DNA of 64,000 nucleotides, taken from assembly GCA_047632435.1 (NCBI GenBank), contig JBLICU010000005.1, positions 1-64,000 of the forward strand, read 5' to 3'. Positions 9,286-17,489 of the stretch are shown piece after piece (positions within the stretch are counted from its first letter, which is position 1; each line of letters opens with the position of its first letter). Source of the stretch: JAMZMI01 sp047632435. Its GTDB lineage: Bacteria; Bacteroidota; Bacteroidia; Cytophagales; Cyclobacteriaceae. The notes under the pieces were generated by a model. It saw only the letters and a program-made list of their open reading frames with translations, was not told the origin of the DNA and ran no database searches. A program made the position numbers and the translations under genes.

Positions 9286-9309
9286 TATATTTAGATTTGT
9301 CTAAATATA
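9286..9309. promoter_or_regulatory. Perfect 10-bp inverted repeat, probable DtxR/MntR-type operator of the iron operon
   Basis: The arms TATATTTAGA (9286-9295) and TCTAAATATA (9300-9309) are exact reverse complements around the spacer TTTG. The size and AT-rich form suit a dimeric DtxR/MntR-family repressor. The palindrome contains TAGATTTG (9292-9299), a fit to the Bacteroidota -7 element TAnnTTTG, so a bound repressor would cover the promoter. It sits 22 bp before the regulator's ATG. A partial extra copy, ATATTTAG, follows at about 9308-9315. Confidence 0.6.
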
Positions 9310-9330
9310 TATTTAGCTTTGATAACTGAT

Positions 9331-9993
9331 ATGGAACTTAGTTTAGCAGAAGAAAATTATTTGAAGTCAATTTATCATCTTTCGGAAAATGGAAATGGTG
9401 AAGTTTCCACTAATTCAATAGCTGAAGATATAAACACCAAACCGGCATCAGTTAGTGACATGATGCGTAAGCTGTCTGATAAAGGGGTCATTCAATACCA
9501 GAAATATAAGGGTGTTCAGATCTCTGAAAAAGGCAGAAAGATCGCATTAGGCGTCATCAGAAAACATCGACTTTGGGAGGTTTTCCTTTTAGAGAAATTA
9601 GGATTTAAATGGGATGAAGTACATGACATAGCTGAACAACTAGAGCATATTAAATCACCCCTTTTGATTAAAAAACTCGACGAGTTTTTAGGACATCCTA
9701 CTGTTGACCCACATGGAGATCCCATACCTGATGAGCATGGTGAAATCCATTTTGAACCTCAGCTTTCTTTAGCAGAAATGGAAGTTGGAAAATCTGGAAT
9801 TGTGGTCAATGTGCCTGACAGTAATCCTGCTCTATTGAGACATCTGGATCAGATAAAAATGCAGTTGGGTTCCAAAATCAAGATCAAAGATAAAGTCGAA
9901 TTTGATGGATCTGTTTTGATATCAATTAATGAACAAACGCCCATCTATTTGTCAGGAACTATTTCACAAAATATAATGCTCAAAGTCAAATGA
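9331..9993 (+). CDS. Metal-dependent transcriptional regulator, DtxR/MntR family with C-terminal FeoA-like domain
   Basis: A metal-sensing repressor of about 220 residues. It has an N-terminal winged helix (SLAEENYLKSIYHL to about residue 65), a dimerisation and metal-binding domain carrying HRLWEVFLLE, the VHDIAEQLEH helix and DPHGDPIPDEHG (about residues 70-135), then a FeoA/SH3-like C-terminal domain. In the family these His/Glu residues bind Fe2+ or Mn2+. The ATG at 9331 is preferred over TTG at 9319 because the domain starts MELSLAEENY. It is the first gene of a four-gene iron operon whose promoter region holds a palindrome. Its stop overlaps the next ATG (9990-9993). Iron rather than manganese sensing is inferred from the feoB genes downstream. 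Confidence 0.9.
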   Translation: MELSLAEENYLKSIYHLSENGNGEVSTNSIAEDINTKPASVSDMMRKLSDKGVIQYQKYKGVQISEKGRKIALGVIRKHRLWEVFLLEKLGFKWDEVHDIAEQLEHIKSPLLIKKLDEFLGHPTVDPHGDPIPDEHGEIHFEPQLSLAEMEVGKSGIVVNVPDSNPALLRHLDQIKMQLGSKIKIKDKVEFDGSVLISINEQTPIYLSGTISQNIMLKVK

Positions 9994-11006
9994 TTCCAGA
10001 TCCTAAAATTGCGTTGACCATCTTTTTCGCCTTTGTCGCTTTGGTAATTGTTATTATTAAAACCGGACTTTGGAAAAGAAATTTTCGAAGCGAGACAGAA
10101 GCCAGAAAAACTGAGGTTGAGGACATACTCAAGCAACTGTACCATGTAGAATATAGTGGCCGAAAGGCAAGCCTGAATGCCATGGCCGGCGCACTAAAAT
10201 TGAGTGATCGTAAATTGGTTGACCTGATAGAATATATGTCCACTTTGAATTTTATTCGAGTCAAGGACGACACTATTTACCTTACCCCGGCTGGTAAGGA
10301 TTACGCATTAAAAATTATAAGAATCCACAGGCTTTGGGAAAAATACTTGTCTGAAAAAACTGGTATTGATAAATCCGAATGGCACGATCGGGCTGAAAAA
10401 ATGGAACATTCCCTTACACCAGAACAGGCTGAAGAGCTGTACCAGGAGTTGGGAAGTCCCAGATATGATCCACATGGTGATCCAATTCCACTAAAATCTG
10501 GAGAAATCATTGACACCATCGGAGTGCCTCTTTCCGGAGTAAAGTCAAATACCATTGCCAAGATTACACATATTGAGGACGAACCAGAAGTCATATACAA
10601 ACAAATCATTGACAAAAAGCTGCACATCGGGCAACACATAAAACTCATAGATGGCAATGATAGCGTGGTGAAATTCCAATCTGAAGGAGAACTATATGAA
10701 CTTTCGAGTATTGTGGCAAGTAACATTGGAGTGAAACCCTTGAGCGACGAAGAGGAGTATGAAGATCAAAAAGTAAGACTGAGCAGCTTAAATGAGGGAG
10801 AAAAAGGTAGAATACTTGGTATATCCAGAGAATGCCGTGGTGCAAGTAGAAGGCGTTTACTTGATTTGGGATTTATTGATGGCACACTGATAGAAAATCA
10901 ATTGAATGGCCCAATGAAGGAACCCAGAGCCTATTTGATTAAAAATACGCTAATCGCCCTCAGAAATGATCAGGCAGATTTAATATTAATTGAAAAAATA
11001 GCATGA
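9990..11006 (+). CDS. Membrane-anchored DtxR-like protein fused to a FeoA domain
   Basis: The 338 residues combine four parts. Residues about 6-27 (KIALTIFFAFVALVIVIIKTGL) form one transmembrane helix. Residues about 45-105 form a winged helix (LNAMAGALKLSDRKLVDLIEYM). A DtxR metal/dimer domain follows with HRLWEKYL, WHDRAEKMEH and DPHGDPIPLKSG at about 110-170. The last 75 residues (SSLNEGEKGRILGI, RRRLLDLGFIDGT, LIALRNDQADLILIE) are a FeoA domain. FeoA proteins act with FeoB, so this may be a membrane-bound, metal-responsive regulator of FeoB. Whether it still binds DNA is unknown. Both junctions are four-base ATGA overlaps (9990-9993 and 11003-11006), suggesting translational coupling. Confidence 0.85.
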   Translation: MIPDPKIALTIFFAFVALVIVIIKTGLWKRNFRSETEARKTEVEDILKQLYHVEYSGRKASLNAMAGALKLSDRKLVDLIEYMSTLNFIRVKDDTIYLTPAGKDYALKIIRIHRLWEKYLSEKTGIDKSEWHDRAEKMEHSLTPEQAEELYQELGSPRYDPHGDPIPLKSGEIIDTIGVPLSGVKSNTIAKITHIEDEPEVIYKQIIDKKLHIGQHIKLIDGNDSVVKFQSEGELYELSSIVASNIGVKPLSDEEEYEDQKVRLSSLNEGEKGRILGISRECRGASRRRLLDLGFIDGTLIENQLNGPMKEPRAYLIKNTLIALRNDQADLILIEKIA

Positions 11007-11779
11007 TGGAAAACAAGGAAACAATCAACGAAGGATGTGAGACATGCGCTTTTCACAATGTGGCCCAACTTAAAAAACTTGGTATAAATGTCGATAACGC
11101 CGATTATGTAATTGCATTGGCTGGAAACCCAAACACAGGCAAAAGCACTGTTTTTAATGCGTTAACAGGCCTAAGACAACATACAGGAAACTGGTCTGGC
11201 AAAACGGTGACCCGTGCAGAAGGCGGATTCCTTTATAGTGATAAACGTTACAAGCTAATTGATTTACCAGGTACCTATTCTTTGTTATCAACCTCAGAAG
11301 ACGAAGAGGTTGCAAGAAATTTTATCCTGTTTGGAAGACCAGATGTGACAGTCATTGTTGTGGATGCGTCCAGATTGGAGCGTAATCTTAATCTCGTGCT
11401 TCAAGTATTGGAAATCACCAACAAGGCGGTGCTGTGTTTGAATCTGATGGATGAAGCAAAGCGTCATGGCATTGCCATCGATGAGCGCACCCTAGCTAAG
11501 GATCTGGGTATTCCTGTGGTAGCTACCAGTGCCCGAACAAATGAAGGAATCCCCGAATTGATAAAAGTGATATCTCAAGTCGCTTCAAATGAAATAGCCT
11601 GCAAGCCTCATAAAATCAAAAACCTAGCTCCAAAAGTGAATGAGGCTATTGAAGAATTAAGTGATAAAATATTGAGGCTTTATCCCAGCCTACCAAATAG
11701 CAGATGGGTTGCTATGCGATTACTGGATGGCGATCAGGAAGTATTGAATGCGCTAAATGATGGAGAATTGACAGTTTAA
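11003..11779 (+). CDS. feoB: FeoB N-terminal GTPase protein (split FeoB, part 1)
   Basis: A 258-residue protein equivalent to the cytosolic NFeoB half of the ferrous iron transporter. The G motifs are clear: GNPNTGKST (G1, about residue 42), HTGNWSGKTV (G2), DLPGTYSL (G3, about 90) and NLMDEA (G4, about 148). A helical GDI-like region follows and ends at RWVAMRLLDGDQEVL. An N-terminal extension carries CETC plus a histidine (residues 12-17), a possible metal site. The gene stops at 11779, six bases before an ATG in another frame that begins the membrane half, so the two halves are separate polypeptides unless the ribosome shifts frame. Confidence 0.9.
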   Translation: MMENKETINEGCETCAFHNVAQLKKLGINVDNADYVIALAGNPNTGKSTVFNALTGLRQHTGNWSGKTVTRAEGGFLYSDKRYKLIDLPGTYSLLSTSEDEEVARNFILFGRPDVTVIVVDASRLERNLNLVLQVLEITNKAVLCLNLMDEAKRHGIAIDERTLAKDLGIPVVATSARTNEGIPELIKVISQVASNEIACKPHKIKNLAPKVNEAIEELSDKILRLYPSLPNSRWVAMRLLDGDQEVLNALNDGELTV

Positions 11780-11784
11780 TTGAT

Positions 11785-13212
11785 ATGGTAGACAATAAAA
11801 AAAGTTTAGACGAGATCACCGCTTTTACATCTTCACTCAGATGGAAAGTAGGTGACGATTTTCATGATAAGCTTACCGAGGCGATCTATTCAGATGCTTC
11901 GGCGATTACTTTGAGGGCAGAGATTAAAAATACAGAAAAAGAGACCTATCATTTTGATCGGATGCTTGATCGGATCCTGACAAGCAAAAAATTTGGATTC
12001 CCAATCATGGCATTGATATTATCAACCATTTTGTGGATCACCATACAAGGCGCAAATTATCCTTCCGGACTACTAAATGATCTTTTATTGGGAATCGTCT
12101 ACCCATTTCTTAAGTCCATCGCAAGTAGCATTGGAATGGTATGGTGGCTAGATGGATTTATCATTGATGGCGTTTATATGGCGGTTGCTTGGGTGATTGC
12201 GGTGATGTTACCTCCCATGGCAATATTTTTTCCCTTGTTCACGCTGCTAGAAGATTTTGGGTATCTGCCACGCGTAGCTTTTAATCTCGATGGATTATTC
12301 AAAAGAGCTGGCGCTCATGGCAAACAGGCTTTAACCATGAGCATGGGCTGGGGATGCAATGCCGCCGGAGTGGTGGCAACTCGAATCATTGATAGCCCCC
12401 GGGAGCGATTGATTGCTATTATTACCAATAATTTTTCGCTTTGTAATGGTCGTTGGCCAACTCAGATTTTGATTGCTACCATTTTTATTGGGGCATTGGT
12501 TCCAGCTGGTTTATCCAATCTAATCAGCACTGTGGCAGTGATATCAATTGCCTTTTTAGGAATATTTTTCACGTTTTTTACTTCATGGCTCCTATCCAAA
12601 ACCATGCTTAAAGGTGAAGTATCAACCTTTACATTGGAGCTTCCACCCTATCGACCACCAAGATTTTGGCAGACGGTTTATACTTCACTTATTGATCGCA
12701 CATTAATTGTGCTTTGGAGGGCTGTTGTATTTGCTGCTCCGGCTGGAGCTGTAATCTGGCTCATTTCAAACATAGACATTGGAAGTCTTTCTATAGCCTC
12801 ACACACCATTGATTTTCTCGATGAGTTTGGTATTCTCATCGGATTGAATGGAGTTATATTATTGGCTTATATTGTAGCGATACCGGCAAACGAAATTGTG
12901 ATTCCCACAGTATTGATGCTTACCGTTGCTCAATTTAATATTGCTGGATTTGGCTCAGGGGACGGTGTTATGTTTGAATTAGATTCTACTGCTGACACAT
13001 CTGATATTTTAAAAGCCGGCGGCTGGACAATCCTAACCGGGATTAATTTGATGCTTTTCAGCTTACTACACAACCCATGCAGTACCACTATTTACACCAT
13101 CTATCAAGAGACAAAAAGCTGGAAATGGACAAGCGTGGCAACTATTCTTCCTATCATTATGGGATTTGTGGTTTGTTTCCTCGTTGCGCAGTTTTGGCGA
13201 TTATTAGCTTAA
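11785..13212 (+). CDS. feoB: FeoB C-terminal membrane permease protein (split FeoB, part 2)
   Basis: A 475-residue polytopic inner-membrane protein corresponding to the transport domain of FeoB. The two 'gate' segments with conserved cysteines are present: MGWGCNAAGVVATR near residue 189 and NNFSLCNGRWPTQ near residue 216. About 9-11 hydrophobic helices follow a roughly 60-residue soluble head. Together with the upstream GTPase the total is 733 residues, close to a normal one-piece FeoB (773 in E. coli), so nothing large is missing. It is the last gene of the operon. In-frame stop codons upstream (11758) show that this frame cannot be part of a longer continuous gene. Confidence 0.9.
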   Translation: MVDNKKSLDEITAFTSSLRWKVGDDFHDKLTEAIYSDASAITLRAEIKNTEKETYHFDRMLDRILTSKKFGFPIMALILSTILWITIQGANYPSGLLNDLLLGIVYPFLKSIASSIGMVWWLDGFIIDGVYMAVAWVIAVMLPPMAIFFPLFTLLEDFGYLPRVAFNLDGLFKRAGAHGKQALTMSMGWGCNAAGVVATRIIDSPRERLIAIITNNFSLCNGRWPTQILIATIFIGALVPAGLSNLISTVAVISIAFLGIFFTFFTSWLLSKTMLKGEVSTFTLELPPYRPPRFWQTVYTSLIDRTLIVLWRAVVFAAPAGAVIWLISNIDIGSLSIASHTIDFLDEFGILIGLNGVILLAYIVAIPANEIVIPTVLMLTVAQFNIAGFGSGDGVMFELDSTADTSDILKAGGWTILTGINLMLFSLLHNPCSTTIYTIYQETKSWKWTSVATILPIIMGFVVCFLVAQFWRLLA

Positions 13213-13258
13213 CATTTGATTACCTGAATTATCCTGTTTGCTGAAAAAAATGATCTGA

Positions 13259-13522
13259 TACCGATCTTACATTTGTATACACAGTAGACCTGCTATCGTA
13301 TGCACACTAGAATATCCCCAACATCTTTGGATCGGCACCCAGGGTGCGCATGGGTTAAATTATAGATTATTGGACATGCTTAATCCAGCACAAACGATAC
13401 TGGTACCTGACTCTGGGTTTGAGGATGTCTGGCGCAAGAAGTGCGCACGCAAGTTTCATATTATATCGATATCTGAGTTTGTGAAAGAGGGTGAAGATTT
13501 GGGGGATGTCAAAGGTGATTGA
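13259..13522 (+). pseudogene. Relic of a DUF6371/toprim-like mobile-element protein
   Basis: An 87-codon open stretch without a credible start, bounded by stops, in the 487-bp gap after feoB. It translates to text such as PAIVCTLEYPQHLWIG, GAHGLNYRLLDML, TILVPDSGFEDVW and EFVKEGEDLGDV. This matches, in order, a conserved stretch I know from DUF6371 (toprim-like primase-associated) proteins of Bacteroidota conjugative elements: 'IVESEKTA...YLPqfIWLAtGG..GLN......L.gr.VILfPD.g.feKW'. The ESEKTA active-site block is missing, consistent with an internal deletion. Recognition is from memory. The rest of the 13.21-13.70 kb gap shows no gene. Confidence 0.55.
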
Positions 13523-13658
13523 TTAATTGATAGGATGCTCTTACAATAGATCATTGAAATTTAAAATTCTAATGGTACAGGAATAACTGTTTGTGTGCAC
13601 ACCAATAATTAATTCTTTAAGATCAGATATTAGGCATGATCTTCAAACCTCGTTTATC

Positions 13659-13687
13659 CTGCTTAATTGATTTAATCAATTAAGCAG
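13659..13687 (-). terminator. Perfect 14-bp hairpin after the GH2 gene
   Basis: The arms 13659-13672 (CTGCTTAATTGATT) and 13674-13687 are exact reverse complements with a one-base centre, so a real loop must open a few pairs. It lies 12 bp beyond the stop of the minus-strand GH2 gene, the end of the PUL operon. There is no long T-run on the minus side, so it may stabilise the 3' end rather than act as a classic rho-independent terminator. Confidence 0.55.
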
Positions 13688-13699
13688 ATTTTGGATGAA

Positions 13700-15526
13700 T
13701 CAAGGCCTTACTTTTTCATTCTCAGCTGGTTTATTGGTTTCGGAATAAAACTTCTGAAGTATGTAAAAAGCTTCCTTTTTCTGACCTGTATCCGATATTA
13801 GTCCTTTTCGGTTAAAGTCATTTTGGATATGCCTCAGGTTTCTTCTAGGGGATAGGAAGTCTTTTAAGATCCAAGGCGATACACCAGCAAGAAAATCTAC
13901 CTTTTTCATCATTTCTATATTACAGCGGTATACTTCACTTTGATACTCCTCGGTCCAGCGCTCGTTCACGTCACCATGCAGACCCTGCAATGCTCCTGCC
14001 CCAAGTTCACTAAAAATCACAGGCTTATCAGATGGATTAGCCCAGGTTATATCAACACATTCCTGAGGTTTTTTGGAGTACCATCCACAATATGTATTAA
14101 TTCCAATCACATCTATGTAATTACCCAATGGATCATCTATAACTATCTCATTGTCTTTGCCTCGTTGTGTGTTTAATGCAGCTGTGATCAAACGTGTCGG
14201 ATCTATCTTTCTGGCAGTATCGATAAGCGATTTAAGAAACGCTAAACGCTCCGCAGTGATAGGTGTCTCATTGGCCACTGACCATAACCCAATTGCAACT
14301 CTGTTCTTATCCCGATTGATCATATCTGTGAGTTGCTTCTCTGCATTTTTATAAGTTTCGGGATTATCATAGTCAATAGTCCAGTAAACGGGAATCTCAG
14401 ACCAGATCAAAAAACCCATTTCCTCAGCAAGTTTCACCATAAACTCACTGTGAGGATAGTGTGCCAATCTCACATAATTACAACCCAATTCTTTCGCCCA
14501 TCCTAATAGTATTTTGGCTTGATCAACAGAGACCACCCGCCCTGCTCCAAATGGAGCTTCTTCATGGATGCTAATTCCCTTTAAGAAAAGGTACTCTCCA
14601 TTTAGTAAAATCTTTGACCCATCGGTGCTTATGGTCTTGAATCCTATTTGGTCTTCAATAATATCCTCTCCGAATTGGATACTTATTTCATAACGAATAG
14701 GATCAGATGGTGACCATTTCTGAAGCTTTGGTACCAAAAATGAAAACGAAGCTTTACCTTCATTATTCGTTTTTACAGAAATACTTTTTCCAAGTTTGGG
14801 AATGCTAACAGTGACTTGCTGCTTCCCCCTCTTAGCCCCGTCTAACGATACCCAGCCAACAACTTTATTGGCATTTTCTTGATCAAGCGAGAATGAGTAA
14901 TCATTGATAAAAGTTTCAGACAATTCAATCAAAGACACGGTCCGTGTGATCCCGCCATAATTCCACCAATCAAAATTCACAGTTGGCACTCCATCTCGCA
15001 AACGTTTGTTATCGACTTTGAGGATCAAAAAATTTTCATCCTGCAGCTGATCTGTCACATCAAAACCAAAAGAAGTATACCCTCCTACATGGTCGCCCAA
15101 ATAAGTACCATTGAGATAGACTTTGCATTGATAGTTTACACCTTCAAAATTGAGGGCAGTTCGCACTCCAGTCTTTCGTTTGTATGAAAAAGAACGCTTA
15201 TACCATACAGTGCCTTCATAATAGTAGAGTTTTTCCATCTGAGTATTCCAATCTCCCGGCACTTCCAGCTGGTAACTCTGATCAAAATCATATTCAATCA
15301 GGTCATCTGGCTGATTCATTTTCTCATTTTTGAAGTAGCCATTTTTCCGCTCCTCTAAGCTATGATTGTATAATCCGTTTTCAAGCGGATCAATGATGAT
15401 TTGCCAAAGTCCGTTCAAACTGACCTTATTTCTAGCGTCAACATTCTGGAGTGAGTACTCTTTAGACTGAGAGTGGCAGATAAAAGCCACTAACAAGAAG
15501 GCTGCTACAAATACAGAATTTCTCAT
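13700..15526 (-). CDS. Glycoside hydrolase family 2, beta-glucuronidase-like
   Basis: A 608-residue exported enzyme with a Sec signal peptide (cleavage near ICHSQS). It has the three GH2 parts: a jelly-roll sugar-binding domain (LNGLWQIIIDP, EGTVWYKRSF, NFEGVNYQCKVYLNG), an Ig-like domain near residues 200-300, and a TIM barrel. The acid/base Glu is in SVANET near residue 415 and the nucleophile Glu in IFSELGAGA near residue 504. Near the C-terminus FNRKGLI supplies the N-x-K pair that in beta-glucuronidases contacts the sugar carboxylate, so glucuronide (or related uronide) specificity is likely. There is no T9SS tail, so it is probably periplasmic and acts on imported oligosaccharides. It is the last PUL gene, two bases after the beta-helix gene upstream. 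Confidence 0.9.
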   Translation of the reverse strand: MRNSVFVAAFLLVAFICHSQSKEYSLQNVDARNKVSLNGLWQIIIDPLENGLYNHSLEERKNGYFKNEKMNQPDDLIEYDFDQSYQLEVPGDWNTQMEKLYYYEGTVWYKRSFSYKRKTGVRTALNFEGVNYQCKVYLNGTYLGDHVGGYTSFGFDVTDQLQDENFLILKVDNKRLRDGVPTVNFDWWNYGGITRTVSLIELSETFINDYSFSLDQENANKVVGWVSLDGAKRGKQQVTVSIPKLGKSISVKTNNEGKASFSFLVPKLQKWSPSDPIRYEISIQFGEDIIEDQIGFKTISTDGSKILLNGEYLFLKGISIHEEAPFGAGRVVSVDQAKILLGWAKELGCNYVRLAHYPHSEFMVKLAEEMGFLIWSEIPVYWTIDYDNPETYKNAEKQLTDMINRDKNRVAIGLWSVANETPITAERLAFLKSLIDTARKIDPTRLITAALNTQRGKDNEIVIDDPLGNYIDVIGINTYCGWYSKKPQECVDITWANPSDKPVIFSELGAGALQGLHGDVNERWTEEYQSEVYRCNIEMMKKVDFLAGVSPWILKDFLSPRRNLRHIQNDFNRKGLISDTGQKKEAFYILQKFYSETNKPAENEKVRP

Positions 15527-15528
15527 GT

Positions 15529-17424
15529 TTATCGTTTTATAAATTTTGCTGAGAACTGGGTATCATTGGCATCAATCCCTTCCATGAGATAAACACCGTC
15601 CCCCAAATTCGACAGATCAATGGCTTCATTATTTTCTAATCGTAATTGTTTCACCAAAATGCCTTCTAACGTCCAAATTTTGATCGATCGAATCTGTAGA
15701 TCAGTTCTTAACCACATTTGATTATTGGTCACTGGGTTTGGGTATAATAATGCACCGGCAGAAAAATCAGTATTTAATACCTCATCTGATTCAATTAATT
15801 CATTTGATGCCTGATGGATACCTATGTCAATAGAAATATTGCCAGCTATTGAATTACCGAAAAAATCAAATTTGGGTATACTTTCAAGCCTCAACCCTGA
15901 TGCTCTTGCGGGTGAACTCTGGAGGAGCTGATAGCTGTTTTCACCCATGCCGATAGCGTTCAATTGTGGATCTTCAGTTACGGCATTTGTATCTTGAGGG
16001 GTCTTATAAGTGGTTTTTCCGAAATAAAGATTATGACTAAAGACATTCCTCAAACTAGGACCTAAATCATATTCACAACTGGCTCCCTCCACATAGAATA
16101 TATTGTTATGAAAGAATGTGTCCTCAGGCTTGGCGCCACTCCAGCTTTTTGAGTAAATAACATGGGTAAAGTCTTGACCTTCTGGTATATAAACCAAATT
16201 GTTGTGGAAATAGGTATTGGTAGCAGATCCTGAAAAACGAACGGAAAACTTTCCATCAGAGCCTTTCCTAGCCATGTGGCCATCTCCTTCGATTATGTTG
16301 TATCTTATGATGGTGCGATCATTAAATCGACCTGGACCTCCCGTCACCAACAAACCAAAATCATTGTCATGAAGGTAATTATATTGGATAGTCGTGTTTT
16401 TAGAGCGATAATCACTATCCACACCCCCAGCATCTTCATCATCCAAATTGGCCTTTGTTCGTTCAAATTCATTGAATTGCCAAAGCGTGTTGTCAGTATT
16501 GAAGTTAAATGCCGCATTGCCTGATCCTTTAATAGAACAGTCTGAAAATAAACATTGCTCTATAACCGCACCATCAGACACCCGCACGATCAAAGCGTTT
16601 ACACCCGTTCTTACAAACGTACAATTCCTAATCACATAGCTTTTGTTTGGCTTCCAATTTGAGTTTGAATTGAACTCACGGTTATCATAGTAAGACCAGT
16701 TGGAGATGCCTGTACGATCAACATCATGGATATGGCAGTTTTCAATCAATAGGTCTTCAAAGTGACTAGAGGTAATTCCCTGAAAGATTTCCATGAAAAT
16801 ACCGCCATTGTCTTTTGTCCTTATATCTCCATTTATTCCATGAATCTCCAGGTTTCGAAAGGTCAGACCCTTAATTGCACCAGCGCTTTTCCCTTCCACA
16901 AGAACGCCACTCTTTTTTGAATTGCTACCAGCATATTGATGTGGTTCAACCATATCAACATAATCTGTAATGTTGCGCTGCTCCCACTCAGATAAAGTAA
17001 GGTTTGCCTCCTCGGAAGCTTCATAATTGGTAATTTCTAAATCTTCTATTACCCAATATTGCTGATTGTAGAGAAAAATGGTGCAGTAATGGCTCTCGCC
17101 AGCTTCATTTGTACAATTAGTAAGCCCAGCTCCATTAATCACCGGATTGGATCCATCCCCATATCTTCCGATCACAATGGGCTTACCCTCAGCCCCAGAA
17201 CCCTGGGGCTGAAGGGTACCCACCCATAGCTGGTCAGCTCTCATTAATATACTATCACCAGGATAAAATATGGTCGTATTAATATTGGCTAGTAACCTCC
17301 AGGCTGTTTCAGTAGAAGTACCTTCACCTGTGTCACTCCCACTTACCTGATTAATGTAGTAGTTAGTGCCATAGACATTCTGTATTAACAGAATAAGAAT
17401 ACTTACCATCAAACATAATTTCAT
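15529..17424 (-). CDS. Secreted right-handed beta-helix protein with T9SS type A tail (paralogue A)
   Basis: A 631-residue exported protein. Start: the ATG at 17424 (MKLCLMVS) is preceded by a GAGGGGAGG stretch and begins the signal peptide; an earlier ATG would add eight polar residues. The mature N-terminus (NYYINQVSGSDTGEG, FYPGDSILMRADQLW) is the entry block of many parallel beta-helix polysaccharide-active proteins. Coils follow from about residue 70 to 520, with DVDRTGIS, GGVDSDYR and YLHDNDFG. The last 75 residues are a T9SS type A sorting domain (YPNPVTNN, LGDGVYLM, AKFIKR), so the protein should reach the cell surface. It is paralogous to the genes at 17490 and 22553. It may be a polysaccharide lyase or hydrolase; the catalytic residues are not assigned. 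Confidence 0.85.
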   Translation of the reverse strand: MKLCLMVSILILLIQNVYGTNYYINQVSGSDTGEGTSTETAWRLLANINTTIFYPGDSILMRADQLWVGTLQPQGSGAEGKPIVIGRYGDGSNPVINGAGLTNCTNEAGESHYCTIFLYNQQYWVIEDLEITNYEASEEANLTLSEWEQRNITDYVDMVEPHQYAGSNSKKSGVLVEGKSAGAIKGLTFRNLEIHGINGDIRTKDNGGIFMEIFQGITSSHFEDLLIENCHIHDVDRTGISNWSYYDNREFNSNSNWKPNKSYVIRNCTFVRTGVNALIVRVSDGAVIEQCLFSDCSIKGSGNAAFNFNTDNTLWQFNEFERTKANLDDEDAGGVDSDYRSKNTTIQYNYLHDNDFGLLVTGGPGRFNDRTIIRYNIIEGDGHMARKGSDGKFSVRFSGSATNTYFHNNLVYIPEGQDFTHVIYSKSWSGAKPEDTFFHNNIFYVEGASCEYDLGPSLRNVFSHNLYFGKTTYKTPQDTNAVTEDPQLNAIGMGENSYQLLQSSPARASGLRLESIPKFDFFGNSIAGNISIDIGIHQASNELIESDEVLNTDFSAGALLYPNPVTNNQMWLRTDLQIRSIKIWTLEGILVKQLRLENNEAIDLSNLGDGVYLMEGIDANDTQFSAKFIKR

Positions 17425-17489
17425 CCTCCCCTCTTGCCAATTAGCCATATGAGTTTTAATTTTTATCTATTTATCCTTGTCTATTCTCT

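Noticed and set aside
10301..10726. 141-codon frame antisense to the membrane DtxR-FeoA gene
   Set aside because: Shadow of a well-supported gene; Ser/Cys/Phe-rich text typical of antisense frames.
13213..13700. att-site copy of the tRNA-Arg 3' end
   Set aside because: Scanned for the acceptor and T-arm sequence by eye; only a few matching bases, no convincing direct repeat.
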